A stretch of 46,354 bases of DNA, from positions 1 through 46,354 of the forward strand of contig NW_013655237.1 in the NCBI RefSeq assembly GCF_000499385.1, written 5' to 3'. A program made the position numbers and the translations under genes. The first letter of the stretch is position 1. Each line of letters begins with the position of its first letter. The notes beneath the pieces were generated by a model. The model had not been told where the DNA came from. It searched no databases and was given only the letters and a program-made list of their open reading frames with translations. Below, piece by piece: positions 32,284 through 43,532 of the stretch. Source of the stretch: Eimeria necatrix. Taxonomy: Eukaryota; Apicomplexa; Conoidasida; Eucoccidiorida; Eimeriidae.

Positions 32284-33805
32284 CTTCTGTAGTTTAACAA
32301 AAGCAGTACTAAAAAGGCTAAGAAAATAAGTTGTGAAGCGAAGCAATGGACGTTGGTCCTTTCTGGCACAGGGGCGGGGAGGGGACAGTCCGGGCCAGGT
32401 AGGAGTGGGGGCGTTTGTTCTTGACATCCTTTTATTTCTCATTCGTCTGTTTTTCTACGATAACTCAAATTAAACAAAAATAACACAGTTTGTTAGTAAC
32501 TCTGTTACTCGTAAATTCGTGCCTTTCGTGATCTCCACCAGGTGGCTCAAAGGTTCTTTTGTTCCGGGTCACTGCATTAACAATGAGGATCTGGAGCAAC
32601 AAGCATGCGAAACTTTTCTCTTAAAAAATCCCTCCCTAGATTAGCCCACTATGGTTGTGTGCTTCAACAAATTGCTTCGTGGGAAGAAGAAACATCGCAT
32701 GGTGAGGATGCTCCTGACCATTGCTGTAGTGCACAGACACTACAATGGGGCTGGTTAGTGCTCTAGAGAGGATAGCTAGCCAGCGACCTACGAGGGGTCG
32801 CAAGACTGGAGGGACACAGGGCCCTCTTACCAGACAAAAAGTAAGAGAAAGTGATTATTATTTTATATGCACACGTGAATTCGTGGAATTGCGTGGAGAC
32901 TGGGGCTGGAGACAGCGCCGGCACCAGAGTCAGCCTCCCTCCCTTAGGGACTAGGAGGCGAGCTCCCAGGAGGGTGCGAAACAGACAGACAGATTTTGAG
33001 AAACTCGTGATTTTGTATTCTTAATCGCTATAGCTGGTGTTTCTAGGAAATGGACTAGCGTAGGGAGCAGTTTATAGACCCTGCCCAAGGGACTGAGAGC
33101 ACGTAGTCGCAGCTGCGGGCGCAGTGCACTACAATTGCACAACACGCCATTGGTTCAAATTGATACATATACCGATGCTCCCCACGATTTCTTCGCTTAA
33201 ACACGCCCTGGCTTAGCAAGACGCAAAGGAATGAAAAGAGGGGAGAATAAATTATCGGTCGAGTTTTTTCCCCTAAAATGAGCGTGGCAACGCCATGACG
33301 CCTGAGTAGGTGAGACAACCGAGGTAGGATATGTCCACACAAGCCTTCATTCAAACTGTCTGCAATGCATTCCGTTCAAGTATCTTCTTGATGCGCAGGC
33401 ATGCAATGAAACAAGCCCTCCGCTATGAAGTGACCCTGTGGAGTGACCTGGCATGAGGGTTTTCAACCAGACCAAACAAGTAGCTACGGTTTACACCAGC
33501 AGCACACCACAGCTACAGCAACAGACAGTGGGTGCTAGGCATCAGCAGCAATCCTGAAGATACTTAGGAGTAGTAGGCATTAATATTTTTGAAGAATATC
33601 GAAAATGGCAGCCGATAGCACATGGCCTGCATCGCCAGCATCTGCTCGCGGCAGCCCTGAGAGTGTTATAAAAAAAATTAATTTTCAGCACTCCTCAATA
33701 TGATCGATAAAACGTCGAAAGAAACCTCGTCTCGCCCACTGGGTTTTTTCAAGGTGGCAACGAAATGCCCATCCATTGCCCGCATACTGCGCAGGAGCCA
33801 ATAGT
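32284..33805. other. Intergenic: type 1 5' flank of gene 8, unique stretch, 3' flank of gene 9
   Basis: 32284-32640 is the inverted type 1 5' flank. About 32690-33000 has no counterpart that I could find elsewhere in the window and no convincing coding frame. 33420-33805 is the inverted type 1 3' flank. Confidence 0.4.
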
Positions 33806-34966
33806 TTAAAAAAGACTGTAGGCGAAAAGCATTATGAAACCAAGTGTCAGTGACGGCGTGACGGCTGAAACCCTGTTGACCTCTTCAGTGCCAACTATAG
33901 CGCGAACAATCTTCTGCCATTCCTCCTCCCTGAAAATCCAGACGCAGTATGATCTATTGATATATTGATTCCCCACCCTAATAAAATCAAGCGCTGCTTA
34001 CGGAGGTGACGCTTATGCTAAGTTTCGGGTGGGTTTGGGGTCGAATGCAATCACGTTCGTGATCCTGGGGTGTTTTCTTACTTGAACGGCGCTACTCCAG
34101 CTTTCAGTGCTACCGGATTTGTCAAGCAAATGACAGCAGTAGTTATTTGGGGCGCAGCTTGAAGTCTTCTCAATGAGTGGCCATCCGGGCTTCTAGACAA
34201 ATCCTGGTCAGCAGACGCGGCTGCTTTTGTGCAGGTGACAAAGGCGCAGCTGGCCACAGGGTTCACCTGGGGGTTATATAGGGCGACAAAGGAGACAGCC
34301 CTGTCCGTATAAACATCAGGATCATCTATCTCTTGGTACGTGGGGGGCAGCTTGTTATTGAAGAGCGAAAAGCCTTCCTTCCAGTACTGCACTGCCGCTG
34401 CGCAGTCCTTGCTGCCGGGGTAGTATGCGGGCGTTCCTGACAATTTCTCAATTTCAGTTACTGCGCCTTCGTCCTTCGCATGCAAAAGTGAACAACAAAG
34501 CAAGTGAGGAATCTGTTGTTATATGAGCTGTAGTGTGCTGGACGATGCTTGGATAGTTGTGCCAAGAATGGCAAAGGAAGTGTCTTTGTGTGACAGCTTA
34601 CCCCCATTATTTTCTGGCAGACTTGTTTCCACAAAGTTTCAGGTGTTATCGCTCTTCCGGAATCAGCATACTCTGGTAGAGTTTTTCCTTCTTCGGCTGT
34701 TTCCCCAAATCCAGGGAGTCCCGCGGCTGCCCTTGCCTCGTTCATCTGAGTCAAGCAATCAAGTGTCTCTGCGGAAAAATACGACACGCACAGGAAAACT
34801 GTGAAGAAACCCAGTTTTCACTCTGAAATAGCAAGAATTTTGTCTCAAAAAGCAGAAAGACAGGAGTGCAATGGCTACCTGCTTTCCCCGTTGTGGTGGC
34901 ACTTTCCGTCCTGTCTCCACAGAACCCTAACACAACGAAGAGTGAAAGAAAAGCGAGGCAAAGCAT
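33806..34966 (-). CDS. Type 1 GPI-anchored surface antigen (SAG family), gene 9
   Basis: Predicted 256 aa. Exons in transcript order are 34966-34879, 34768-34602, 34473-34082 and 33929-33806. Signal peptide MLCLAFLSLFVVLGFCGDRT. Exon 2 reads ETLDCLTQMNEARAAAGLPG and ends QVCQKIMG. Exon 3 opens DEGAVTEIEKL and has YYPGSKDC, where the Pro is type 2-like, plus YWKEGFSLFNNKLPP, NPQVNPVASCAF and the linker SADQDLSRSPDGHS before LRRLQ. Exon 4 reads EEEWQKIVRAIVG, TEEVNRVSAVTP and the tail LGFIMLFAYSLF. All splice sites are GT-AG. It sits head-to-tail with gene 8. Confidence 0.92.
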
Positions 34967-35033
34967 CTTTTGTTATTGAAAACTCCTCAAAAAGCAGGTA
35001 AGAAGGAATTAACTTCTGAAGGGGGTTGGTGAA

Positions 35034-35120
35034 CATTTCCCTCGTGGCGGACGGGTTCAAACGGGACATCTGCGGGCCGGTTTGGCGAGCCTGCGCTTGC
35101 TGTTGGGTCAATTCTTTTCT
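35034..35120. repeat. 87-bp perfect direct repeat, copy A
   Basis: Runs from CATTTCCCTCGTGGCGGACG to GTCAATTCTTTTCT and is identical to 35579-35665. In this copy it is in its expected place just upstream of the minus-strand gene 9. Confidence 0.92.
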
Positions 35121-35548
35121 CCGTCTTTTCATTTTTCACAATCATTCGCACTAGAAAAGGTAAAATTCTGCAGTGTTCCAAGTTGTGCTGCATCGATTTG
35201 TGCTGGCCGTAATCTCCACTGCGTGCGTTACAGGATCACTTGTTCTGGGTAACCTGATGCTAGATCCACACCGCGAAGAACATGTTTCTCTTGAAACAGC
35301 CCTCCTTAGGCCAGATTGCTCCAGTTGTGTTAATCTTTGAGTTGCTATATCGAAGAGTAAGAAATATTACTTATCCTGAATGCTTTTGAACAATGCGCCA
35401 AACTCCAAGCAGTTCAAGTTTATGTCTACAGAAGTGCTCACGACAGCGTGTCCACAAGTACGCTCCATGTTTTGAAACGACAACAAAGAATAAGCCGAAG
35501 GAGATAAAATTATATACCCAATGTTTTTCTGTGTTTGTCTGGCCGGCA

Positions 35549-35580
35549 CAGCAGCAGCAGCAGCAGCAGCAGCGGCAGCA
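35549..35580. repeat. (CAG)n microsatellite
   Basis: Eight CAG units followed by CGG and a further CAG-like unit. It abuts copy B of the 87-bp repeat. Confidence 0.9.
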
Positions 35581-35665
35581 TTTCCCTCGTGGCGGACGGG
35601 TTCAAACGGGACATCTGCGGGCCGGTTTGGCGAGCCTGCGCTTGCTGTTGGGTCAATTCTTTTCT
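35579..35665. repeat. 87-bp perfect direct repeat, copy B
   Basis: Identical to 35034-35120 but with no SAG gene beside it. It directly follows the CAG tract, which may have promoted the duplication. Confidence 0.92.
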
Positions 35666-36207
35666 TAATACGTGGCAACTCCATTTTTGCTGAGTTCGTG
35701 AGACAGCCAAGTAGTATACATATCTTCAAGCGTTTATTGGAAATGTCTGCAACGCGTTCGAATTAAACACTTCCCTTGCCAAAAAGTACATAGAAACGAG
35801 CGACGACACAAGGATGATCATTTGAAGCTGCCTGGTTTGGCGAGGCTCAACCTGCCCAAATCCGCATCCATGGTGTATATGAACTTGCATCACTGATAGA
35901 GCAGCAAACATTTGGAAATACGCACAGCATTAACCTGTATGTCAACAATATTCACGCCTGGTAGACGCAAATAGGCCTGGAAAAGACCGGATATCGAAAA
36001 TGGCACCTGATAGCACATGGCGTGCGTCACCCGCACGTGACCGTGACACCACACTTCACGGGCTCAAAAAGATTCATCTCCTGCACATTTTATCAAGAAA
36101 TAAAAGCTAAAAGAAAACTCTTGGTCTTGCGTACTGAATTATTTAGACGATAAGGCAAACCACGACAAGTCTGTGCAGTGCCTGCACACTGCACAGCGCC
36201 TCACACC

Positions 36208-37200
36208 TTAAGAAAGACCGTATGCAAAAAGCGTCATTTTAAACCCAAGTATCAGTGACAGCCTAACGGTTGAAACCCCGTTGCCTTCTTCAGAGACAAA
36301 TGCAGCAAGAACAATATCCTGTAAATTCAGCCACAGCACAATGCTCTGATCAGTTAATTTCAAAGGGGGAAATATCGCACAAGAAAGACAGCCATGCAAA
36401 GTTGCCGGTGCACGTTGGTTCCGATGCAGCCAAATCCATGGTCTTGGGGCATGTACCCACTTGAGTGGCACTTCATCAGCGCTCAGTGCCTTCGGACTCG
36501 CCAAGCGTATAACGGCAGTCGCAGGTTTCCCTTCATCTTGAAGTCTCCTTAGTGTCCGACCTTCGCGGCTTTTTAACAGCGCTGGAGCAGAATGCTCAGT
36601 TACTTTCTTCCAAGTGACAAGGGCTCAGCTGGCTACAGGGTTCTCCCGAGTTCTTTTTGCCGGGATAGTGTGTGAAGGCCTCCTCCAGCTCTTTGGAATC
36701 AATGCTGTCACTACTAGTCTTTACGTAATAGTATGGAAAGTAGGAGAAACACAGGAGAAACGTGTGGCGTCTCTTTCTACATGGGCCGTAGCCTGCAACA
36801 TATTGGTTGATGAAGTGTACCAGAACTCGCGGCAGCAGTGTCCATGAAACCGCTCACCCCTGCCCATTTTTTTCAGATTTTCTTCCAAAAATTATTTGCA
36901 GTTATCCTTCTTCGAGTGGGGGGGGATTCCCGCAGTACTTGTGTTTCTCCAGATGCCTGCGTGAACTCAGCGACTGTTACAGCTGTGCTCGCCTTATTCG
37001 CAACGTCCGATTAGTTGATAATTTCATAGGAAAAGCTCCAACATGCACAAAACGTACATGAAGTACGAAATATCAAAAGCATTGTTGGCTGAATAATGCA
37101 CAGGATGCTTACCTGCCGTTCCCGTCGTGCCTGCACTTGCGATCGCGTGTCCAGTAAACACAGGCACGAGGACGAAAGAAATAAAAACAAAGATGAGCAA
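36208..37200 (-). pseudogene. Type 1 SAG pseudogene with internal deletions
   Basis: Minus strand. The signal exon (from ~37200) is well kept (LLIFVFISFVLVPVFTGHAI, GTA, donor GTAAGC) but the start ATG is TTG. Exon 2 is degraded; TQASGETQVLRE and RITANNFW are recognisable, then a stop and frameshift. Exon 3 keeps a piece near YY-P-GKKN and jumps directly into NPVAS, losing the YWKDGFSLF to SFVALY segment; an in-frame stop replaces the following Cys. Exon 4 lacks the DEWQK segment but ends LGFKMTLFAYGLS, stop at 36208-36210. Non-functional. Confidence 0.85.
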
Positions 37201-38168
37201 TTTTTAAAAAAATATTGGACAAAAACCGAGTCAGGTAAGGACATCTGGAGGGGGTTGGTGAGCGTTATTTCCTAGAGTTTAAATGAGCGGCATGGGGACA
37301 TGGGGAAGTGGCCGGGCTCGAGCGACTGGGTTTGAGTTGAAGCCATTATTTCCTCCTTCATCTGCATTTTCTAGAGGATTCACATTGAAAATGTGGAGGA
37401 ATACTAAAAAGAGTTCTAGAAGTGCATCTCTGTTTTTCATGGTTTCCACTGCGCGTGTTGGATGTCCAGCTGTTCCTGGGCACTGGTGATCTACGACACA
37501 TAGTACCCGGACACAAAAAGTTTTTCTCTCGAAATGAAACTCACTAAACGTACTTCAACAAATGTCTGCCGAAAGCCATCTAGAAGCACGTTTATTTGTG
37601 ATAAAAGACGAGAAGGGATAATGAAAGTGCAAGGGAAACTGCTGATCTGGTGGCTCTAACGGCGTGGCACCTCGCTGCATAGGACTGCCGAGACAGGATA
37701 TTTTTCTACAGCTTTGCATTCAAAATGTTTGTAAAACACTCAATTTGTGTACTTGCCTAACCAATAAGCACGCAAAAATGTGCCACGAAACAAGCATGCC
37801 CTGCATAAGGATGTTCACCCTGCCCAACCGTGATATTGACCACGTCTAGATCGGTGATACAGTTACACACTATAGGCTATAGGAGGAGCTTTGGAATTTC
37901 AAGGAAAGTAGTTAGCCCGTAGTGGGCATGCGTACGTCCAGAGAACACTTTTGCCGCTCGAACCTGAGAGCGCATGGCGTGCATCGATAGCACCTGGTCA
38001 TGGCACCCCTCTGGTACGAATACAAACGGGTCCATCTTCTGGGTTATCCGATTCATATGATAAAATATCAATAGAAACCCCTTGAACTTCAGTGCTGGGC
38101 TATTTATTCGGGGAGGAAGCCGACAGCAAGTCCGTTCAGTATCTGCAACCTGCACAGAGGCTGAGAGC
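37201..38168. other. Intergenic: inverted type 1 5' flank and 3' flank
   Basis: 37201-37520 is the 5' flank of the pseudogene; 37930-38168 is the 3' flank of gene 10 (GCGCATGGCGTGCATCGATAGCACCTGGTC). No gene is supported. Confidence 0.45.
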
Positions 38169-39318
38169 TTAAAAAAGACGGTAACCGAGAAGCAGCATTA
38201 TCAAGGCATGCGCGGCGAATGAAGGCCTGACCCGCCCAGCCCCGTTGCCCGCCTCAGGGCCAGCTATAGCATGAACAATCTTCTGCCACTCCTCCTCCCT
38301 GCAAATCCAGTCACAGCATAATACATACGACCACTTAGCTCCGTAAGAAAATCTGTAACATATGAAAGATACAGTCATGCAAAGCTGTCGGTGCACTCTG
38401 GGATCTATGCAGCAAAGTCCTTAGCCCTGTGGTGAAGTCCCACTTGAATGGTGCCGCATCGGCAGTCAGCGCCGCCGGATTCGTCAAGCATATAACGGCT
38501 GTAGTGGGCTTCTCCCCTGAAAGTCTCCTTAATGCTGGCCCGCCGTGGCTTTTTGATAGGGCTGCAGCGTCTCCCTTTGTGCAGGTGGCAAAAGCGCAGC
38601 TGGCTACAGGGTCTGCCTTAGGGTTATAGAGGGCAACAAAGGAAACGGCTTTGTCGGTATACACTTCAGGGCTGCCCAACGCTTTGTACACTGGAGGCAG
38701 CTCGTTATTGAAGAGCGAAAACCCGTCCTTCCAGTGCTGCACTGCCGCTGTGCAGTCATCCTCGCCGCGGTAGTACATGAAGGTTCCCTTCAACTTTTGG
38801 GCTTCAGTCCTTGCGCTGTCAGTCTTCACAAAAATGCATGAAAATCAAAGCAGACGTGTCATCTCTTCCTACATGCGCCGTAGTCTGCATGGCTTTGTTT
38901 GGCTGAGTGTACCAGAACTCGCGACAGCAGTGCGCTCATGACACGGCTTACCCCTGCTATTTCTTGGCAGATTTCCTCCCATAATTCAGCAGCTTGTATG
39001 TCGCTTTTAGCAGCCGGGTTTTCGGGCAGCATTTGCCCTTGTTCAGCTGCCGGCTTAAACTCTGCGAGTCCTGCGGCGGTCCTCGCCTCGTTCATCGCGG
39101 CCAAGCAATTGAGCGTTTCTGAGGGGAAAATCAGACCCAAACAAAACGGCTACAAAGGAAAACAAATTTCAACTTGAGATATCCGAAGTGCGGGGTCGAG
39201 TTGGGGACAAGGCACCAGTAGTTCGCTTACTTGCTGTTCCAGTTATGGAAGCACTTTCTGCCTGCTGTCCACAGAACACAGGCACAGCGGCAAGGGCAAT
39301 AAAAGCGAGACTCATCAT
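38169..39318 (-). CDS. Type 1 GPI-anchored surface antigen (SAG family), gene 10
   Basis: Predicted 254 aa. Exons in transcript order are 39318-39231, 39118-38952, 38823-38444 and 38298-38169. Signal peptide MMSLAFIALAAVPVFCGQ; two adjacent ATGs, the first chosen because it restores the 88-nt exon length. Exon 2 reads KTLNCLAAMNEARTAAGLAE and ends EICQEIAG. Exon 3 opens TDSARTEAQKL and has the unusual MYYRGEDDC and QHWKDGFSLF (Tyr of YWK replaced by His), then SCAFATCTKG, a short linker and LRRLS rather than LRRLQ. Exon 4 reads EEEWQKIVHAIAG with a glycine-rich PEAGNGAGR region and tail HALIMLLLGYRLF. An Arg near the tail end is unusual for a GPI signal, so anchoring is less certain than for neighbours. 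Confidence 0.9.
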
Positions 39319-40416
39319 GTTCAAGAAAACGATAGTCAGAAAAGGGTCAACGAAATAAATTATGGAATGAAATTTGTGAACGTTGTCTCCTTCCTGGCGG
39401 ATGGGCCTGTAGGAGACATATATGGGCGGTGTCGGCGCGGCTGCGCTTGTTGACAACTCGTCTTTTTTCTCTTCATCTCCTTTTTCAGACTAACTCAATT
39501 TAAGCAGAAAAATACCTTGTTTTGTCGGTTACTGTGCCCCATAAGGCTTTACCTTTCGTGATCTTCACTGCGTGTAAAGGTTCTGTGGATCTGGGTCACT
39601 GCATCACCCTTGAACGTCTACAACACCCAGAAAGCGTCCGGCGCAGAGAAAATTATCTTAAAAACCGTAAGCATACTGGTCTGCCCTAAATTATGTGCTT
39701 GTTTGTATTAGCGTCCCAGACAGCAAGAAATGCCATACAACATGAGTGATTACCAACAGTTGGTTACGCTTCAGCGGGTTAAATTGATGCATGTGCAGAC
39801 GTTCACCAATGCTTTTATTTTACGCTCCCCTTCCCCTAAAGGAACTCTAAAGAATAGGAATAATGTTGCGGAAAATCAAGCCCGCATTCTGATTGTTTCT
39901 CGCTAAATGACGGCATCGGCAACGCATGGACGCTCAGAGCGTGAGGAAACCAAGACAGGATACTTTCCCCCACGATAACATTCAAAATGTCTTCAGTGCG
40001 TTTCAATTAAATTCGCACTTGACAGTAAGGATACGAAAGCGTCCCATGGCAAGCCTGCGCATTTAAAGTGACCTCGTGAAGTGACCTGCAATGAGAAGAC
40101 TCAACCTGGTAAAACAAGCAGCCATGGCGAGGCACCACCAGCATATCACCGACATTACTAACACACCTTGAGTTAGCCACAGAGCCGGTAGTGATCCTGA
40201 AGGTACCTAGGACTAGTACGCATGAGTGCGTCTTGAGAGTATCGAAAGTGGCGACTGAGAGCACATGATCTGCATCGCCAGGATTTCCTCGTGGCACCCC
40301 ACTACAGGGGCTAAAAAAAGTCCATCTTCTTCACTCCTAAATACAAGCAATACAACACCAAGGAAAAACTCGAGCAAGTCTGACCAGTGCCAGAACCCTG
40401 CACAGAGGCTGAGAAG
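39319..40416. other. Intergenic: inverted type 1 5' flank and 3' flank
   Basis: 39319-39660 is the 5' flank of gene 10 (GGCGGATGGGCC, GCGCGGCTGCGCTTGTTGAC). 40120-40416 is the 3' flank of the next minus-strand relic. No gene is supported. Confidence 0.45.
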
Positions 40417-40942
40417 CTAGAAAAGAACGTACGGGAAAAGCATCACTATGAATCGAACTGCCAATGACGGTCTGACCGGCGAAACCGCGTAGCCCTCTTC
40501 AGAACATGGACTATCTTCTGCCAATCCTCTTCCATGAAAATCCACACGCAGCACAATGCATTGACAACTTGAGTCCTTACGGGAAAGTTTTACATACAAG
40601 AGACAGAGTCATGCAAAGCTGCCGAGCATTTTGGGCCCTGTGCAGCAAAGTCTGTGTCCATGCGGTGTGTTCCCACTTGAATTGCGCCGCATCAGTATTC
40701 AGCGCCTCTTGGCTCTTCAAAGAGATAACAGCAGTAACAGATTCCTCCCCAGCGTGAGGTACCCTTAATTTCCGCCCTTCGCAGCCTTTTGGGAGGGCTG
40801 AAGGAGCAAACCTGGCTCCTTTTGTGCAGGTAACAAAGTCGCAGCTGGCTGTTCCCGTCGTGCCAGCACCCCCGGTCTTTGAAGGCGAAGCATTAAAAAC
40901 AACACAGATCAAGAAAGCATAGGTGAAGGGGGTTGGTGACAT
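40417..40942 (-). pseudogene. Type 1 SAG relic: signal exon fused in frame to the C-terminal part of exon 3
   Basis: On the minus strand an open frame from 40942 to 40577 (121 aa) reads a partial signal exon (TYAFLICVVFNAS, then GTTGTA) directly joined to SCDFVTCTKG and the rest of exon 3 (linker, VISLKSQEAL, AAQFK). Exon 2 and the first two thirds of exon 3 are deleted. The exon 4 acceptor CAG is changed to CAT, and exon 4 sequence follows to a TAG at 40417-40419. The family start ATG position is out of frame with this fusion; the open frame begins at an upstream ATG. Probably a pseudogene, although the frame is uninterrupted. Confidence 0.82.
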
Positions 40943-41004
40943 GGGGGCATCTATGTGTTCGAGCGGCCGGATTCCATTATTTTCTGCTTCATTTCCTCCG
41001 TGTC

Positions 41005-41417
41005 AAGCTGCCCCCGTGTCACCCTCACGAAAGGATGCGAGTTTACTAGCCCAGACTTATCGAAACTCCACGCCCTTCGGACATTAAGGAGACTTCACGA
41101 TGAAAAGGAGCCCACTGCAGCCGCACTGGTCGCTCAGGAAGCGCCTTTCAAGTGGGAGCACACCCCAGGGCCACGGTCTTGGGTGCATATTTGCTGCATA
41201 CGACCTAAAGTATGTAAGTGCGGCAATCATATGTGGCGCTTGCTCTGGTGGAACTAAGTGATTAATATCTTCTTTTGCGGCTGAACTCGCAGAGAGGTGG
41301 AATGAGAGAAGATTGTTCAAGCTGTAAGTGATACTCAAAGAGGCAATGGGACTTCATTGAGCAATTCTTCAGTGGCATGGTTCCATAATGATGATTTTCG
41401 CTTACAGTCATCTTTAA
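41005..41417 (+). pseudogene. Type 1 SAG relic: C-terminal part of exon 3 plus exon 4
   Basis: On the + strand, sequence starting CAAGCTGCCCCCGTGTCACC matches the SCAFVTCT point of exon 3, followed by LRTLRRLHDEKEPTAAAL, EAPFK, a donor GTGGGA and a recognisable exon 4 (from ~41292) that has lost frame and reads to ~41417. There is no signal exon, exon 2 or first part of exon 3. It lies head-to-head with the relic ending at 40942. Confidence 0.82.
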
Positions 41418-42379
41418 CCTGTCAGTTGCTGCATAGGCTGTGGGCACTGGGCAGATGTCCCACTGCTCGTTCCACTGAATAGGGAATCGAACATGGGAGA
41501 ACAAGAGGCTTCTTTTGGTGATTTTTCATATGCATTGGAGAGCGAAGAAGAGAGAATGGATTGTTTTATAAAATTGCAGGGCCCCGACGAGTAGGTACTG
41601 GAGATGCACACCGTGTGCTATCAGGTGCAATTTTCGATATTCTCAAAGAGCAATTAGCGATTCGATTCTGCTCACCTCCAAACCCTTTGATCTTGGCTCA
41701 GGAAAAACGGAAAAGGCGTTCTTAATATTCGTTTTCAAGTGAGTGCGGCTTCGAACTAGAAATAAACTGCCCTCCTCCACGTGAAGACGATCTGCCAAGC
41801 CTGCGACATACTATGATTGTGGTCAGAATTTATATTTTTGATGAAATCGGTCTTTTCTGCAGCTTTATGGAAAAGAGAGTATGTACACTTCTGATATTTC
41901 TGCGTCAATTCTAGACTGAGTTGAAATGCCATATTATCCAACAGATTATTCTCTTTCATCTTCCGGTACTTGGTCGAACTGGTCAGTACTTAGTCGAACT
42001 GATCGCTCTAGAAAAAATCTTTTCATAGAAAAGATTTCTTAGCGTTGTACAGACACTTGGCTATGTGGATCTTTACGGGTACTCAGGTGATCCAGAACAC
42101 GAGAACCTGCAAGGCATGTGGTGGTGATACGGAAGGCACAAACCCCTGTGGTGCACAGTCACCAGTACTGCCTGATACTTTTGCTTTTAAAACGTGAGTT
42201 ATAGTGAAAAAGGAGACGAACGGGGAAGAAAAGGATGCCAACAGCAACCGCAGCTGCGCCGACGCGGCCCATGGACGTCCCCAGCCCTTCCGTCAATCGG
42301 GGTCGAAACAATCTTCACCACCCTTTTTATTTATTTCGTTGATCTTCTGTTCATTCAGTGGCTTTTTAAATTAAAAACT
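41418..42379. other. Intergenic: type 1 3' flank then 5' flank
   Basis: 41418-41700 is the type 1 3' flank. 42030-42379 is the 5' flank of gene 11, including GGCTATGTGGATCT and CCAGAACACGAGAACC. 41720-42000 has no recognised homology within the window. No gene is supported. Confidence 0.45.
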
Positions 42380-43532
42380 ATGCTTCGTTTTGTGCTTATT
42401 CCACTCGTTGCGGTGTGTGCACTTTGTGGGCACAAGACGGAAAGTGCTAGCACGACCGGAAAAGCAGGTAATCATATTTTTTCTCGCATCTCTTCGTTTC
42501 GAAAAAATACTCTTTCACCTTGAGACTGGGACTTACTTTTACTTACAATTTCCCTGTGTGTGTTCGAGTTTCTTCCCAGAAACGATCAACTGCCTAGCCG
42601 AGATGAACGAGGCGAGGACAGCTGCTGGACTAGCTGAGTTTAAGCCAGCATCTGAAGAAACACAAGTGCTGCCGCAACATTCTGGGACTGTTATGAAGAT
42701 ATCAGCTGAAACATTGTGGAACGAAATCTGCAAAAAAATAATGGTGGTAAGCCGTGCCGAAAAGGCACTACTGTTGCCGTTCTGGAAGCGCTTAGCCAGT
42801 GTTTTGCAGACTGTGGCGCATGTAGCGAGACGCGCTACATCTGTTTTGTTTTTCATTCCTGCATGCGAAGCAAGAAGTCGACATCACTCAAGCCGATGAT
42901 TTGGTGGGAACCTTCGCCTACTACGCCGGCAAGAACGACTGTAAAGCGGCAGTGCAGTACTGGAAGGACGGGCTTTCGCTATTCAATGACCAGCTGCCCC
43001 CAACGTACAAAGCGTTGAATGACCCTGCGGTGTACACCGACAAAGCCGTTTCCTTTGTCGCCCTCTATAACCCCAAGGCGAATCCTGTAGCCAGCTGTGC
43101 CTTCGTTACCTGCACAAAAGGAAGCGTGGTCGCTGCCCCAGATCAGTCAGAAAACCACGAAGGGAGGTCAGTAAGGAGACTTCAAGATGAAGAGGAAACT
43201 ACTACTGCCGTTATCTGCTTGACGAACCCGGAGGCACTGACCGCAGGAGAACCACCATTTAAGTGGGGACACACCTCAAAATCACAGACTTGGCTGCATA
43301 GGACCCAATATGCATCGGCAACTTAGCAGATGTGTAAGCGTCATGTGTGGCGCTTGATCCATGGAGCTAATTGATAAATACACTGTGCTGTGTCTGGATT
43401 TGCAGGGAAGAAGAGTGGCGGAAGATTGTTCAAGCCATCGTTGGTACTGAGAAGGGCAACGGGATTTCGCCAGTCGGGCCGTCATTGGTAGTTGGGTTCA
43501 TAATGATGCTTTTTGCCTACGAGCTTTTTTAG
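42380..43532 (+). CDS. Type 1 GPI-anchored surface antigen (SAG family), gene 11
   Basis: Predicted 257 aa, apparently intact. Exons are 42380-42467, 42580-42746, 42871-43262 and 43406-43532. Signal peptide MLRFVLIPLVAVCALCGH, then ESASTTGKAG. Exon 2 reads ETINCLAEMNEARTAAGLAE and ends EICKKIMV; the exon 2/3 junction residue is Val rather than Gly. Exon 3 opens QEVDITQADDL and has YYAGKNDC, YWKDGLSLFNDQLPP, TDKAVSFVALYNP, NPVASCAF, a polar linker (AAPDQSENHEGRS) and VRRLQ. Exon 4 reads EEEWRKIVQAIVG, TEKGNGISP and the hydrophobic tail GFIMMLFAYELF. It is the only intact type 1 gene on the + strand to the right of the minus-strand block. Confidence 0.93.

Larger units (their letters stand above)
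34967..36207. other. Intergenic: 5' flank of gene 9 with an 87-bp duplication and CAG tract
   Basis: Inverted type 1 5' flank from 34967. The segment 35034-35120 recurs exactly at 35579-35665. 35900-36207 is the inverted 3' flank of the next unit. No gene is supported. Confidence 0.45.

Noticed and set aside
32690..33000. Possible unique gene between genes 8 and 9
   Set aside because: The 69-codon frame here has no start context, domain or splice partner that I can support.
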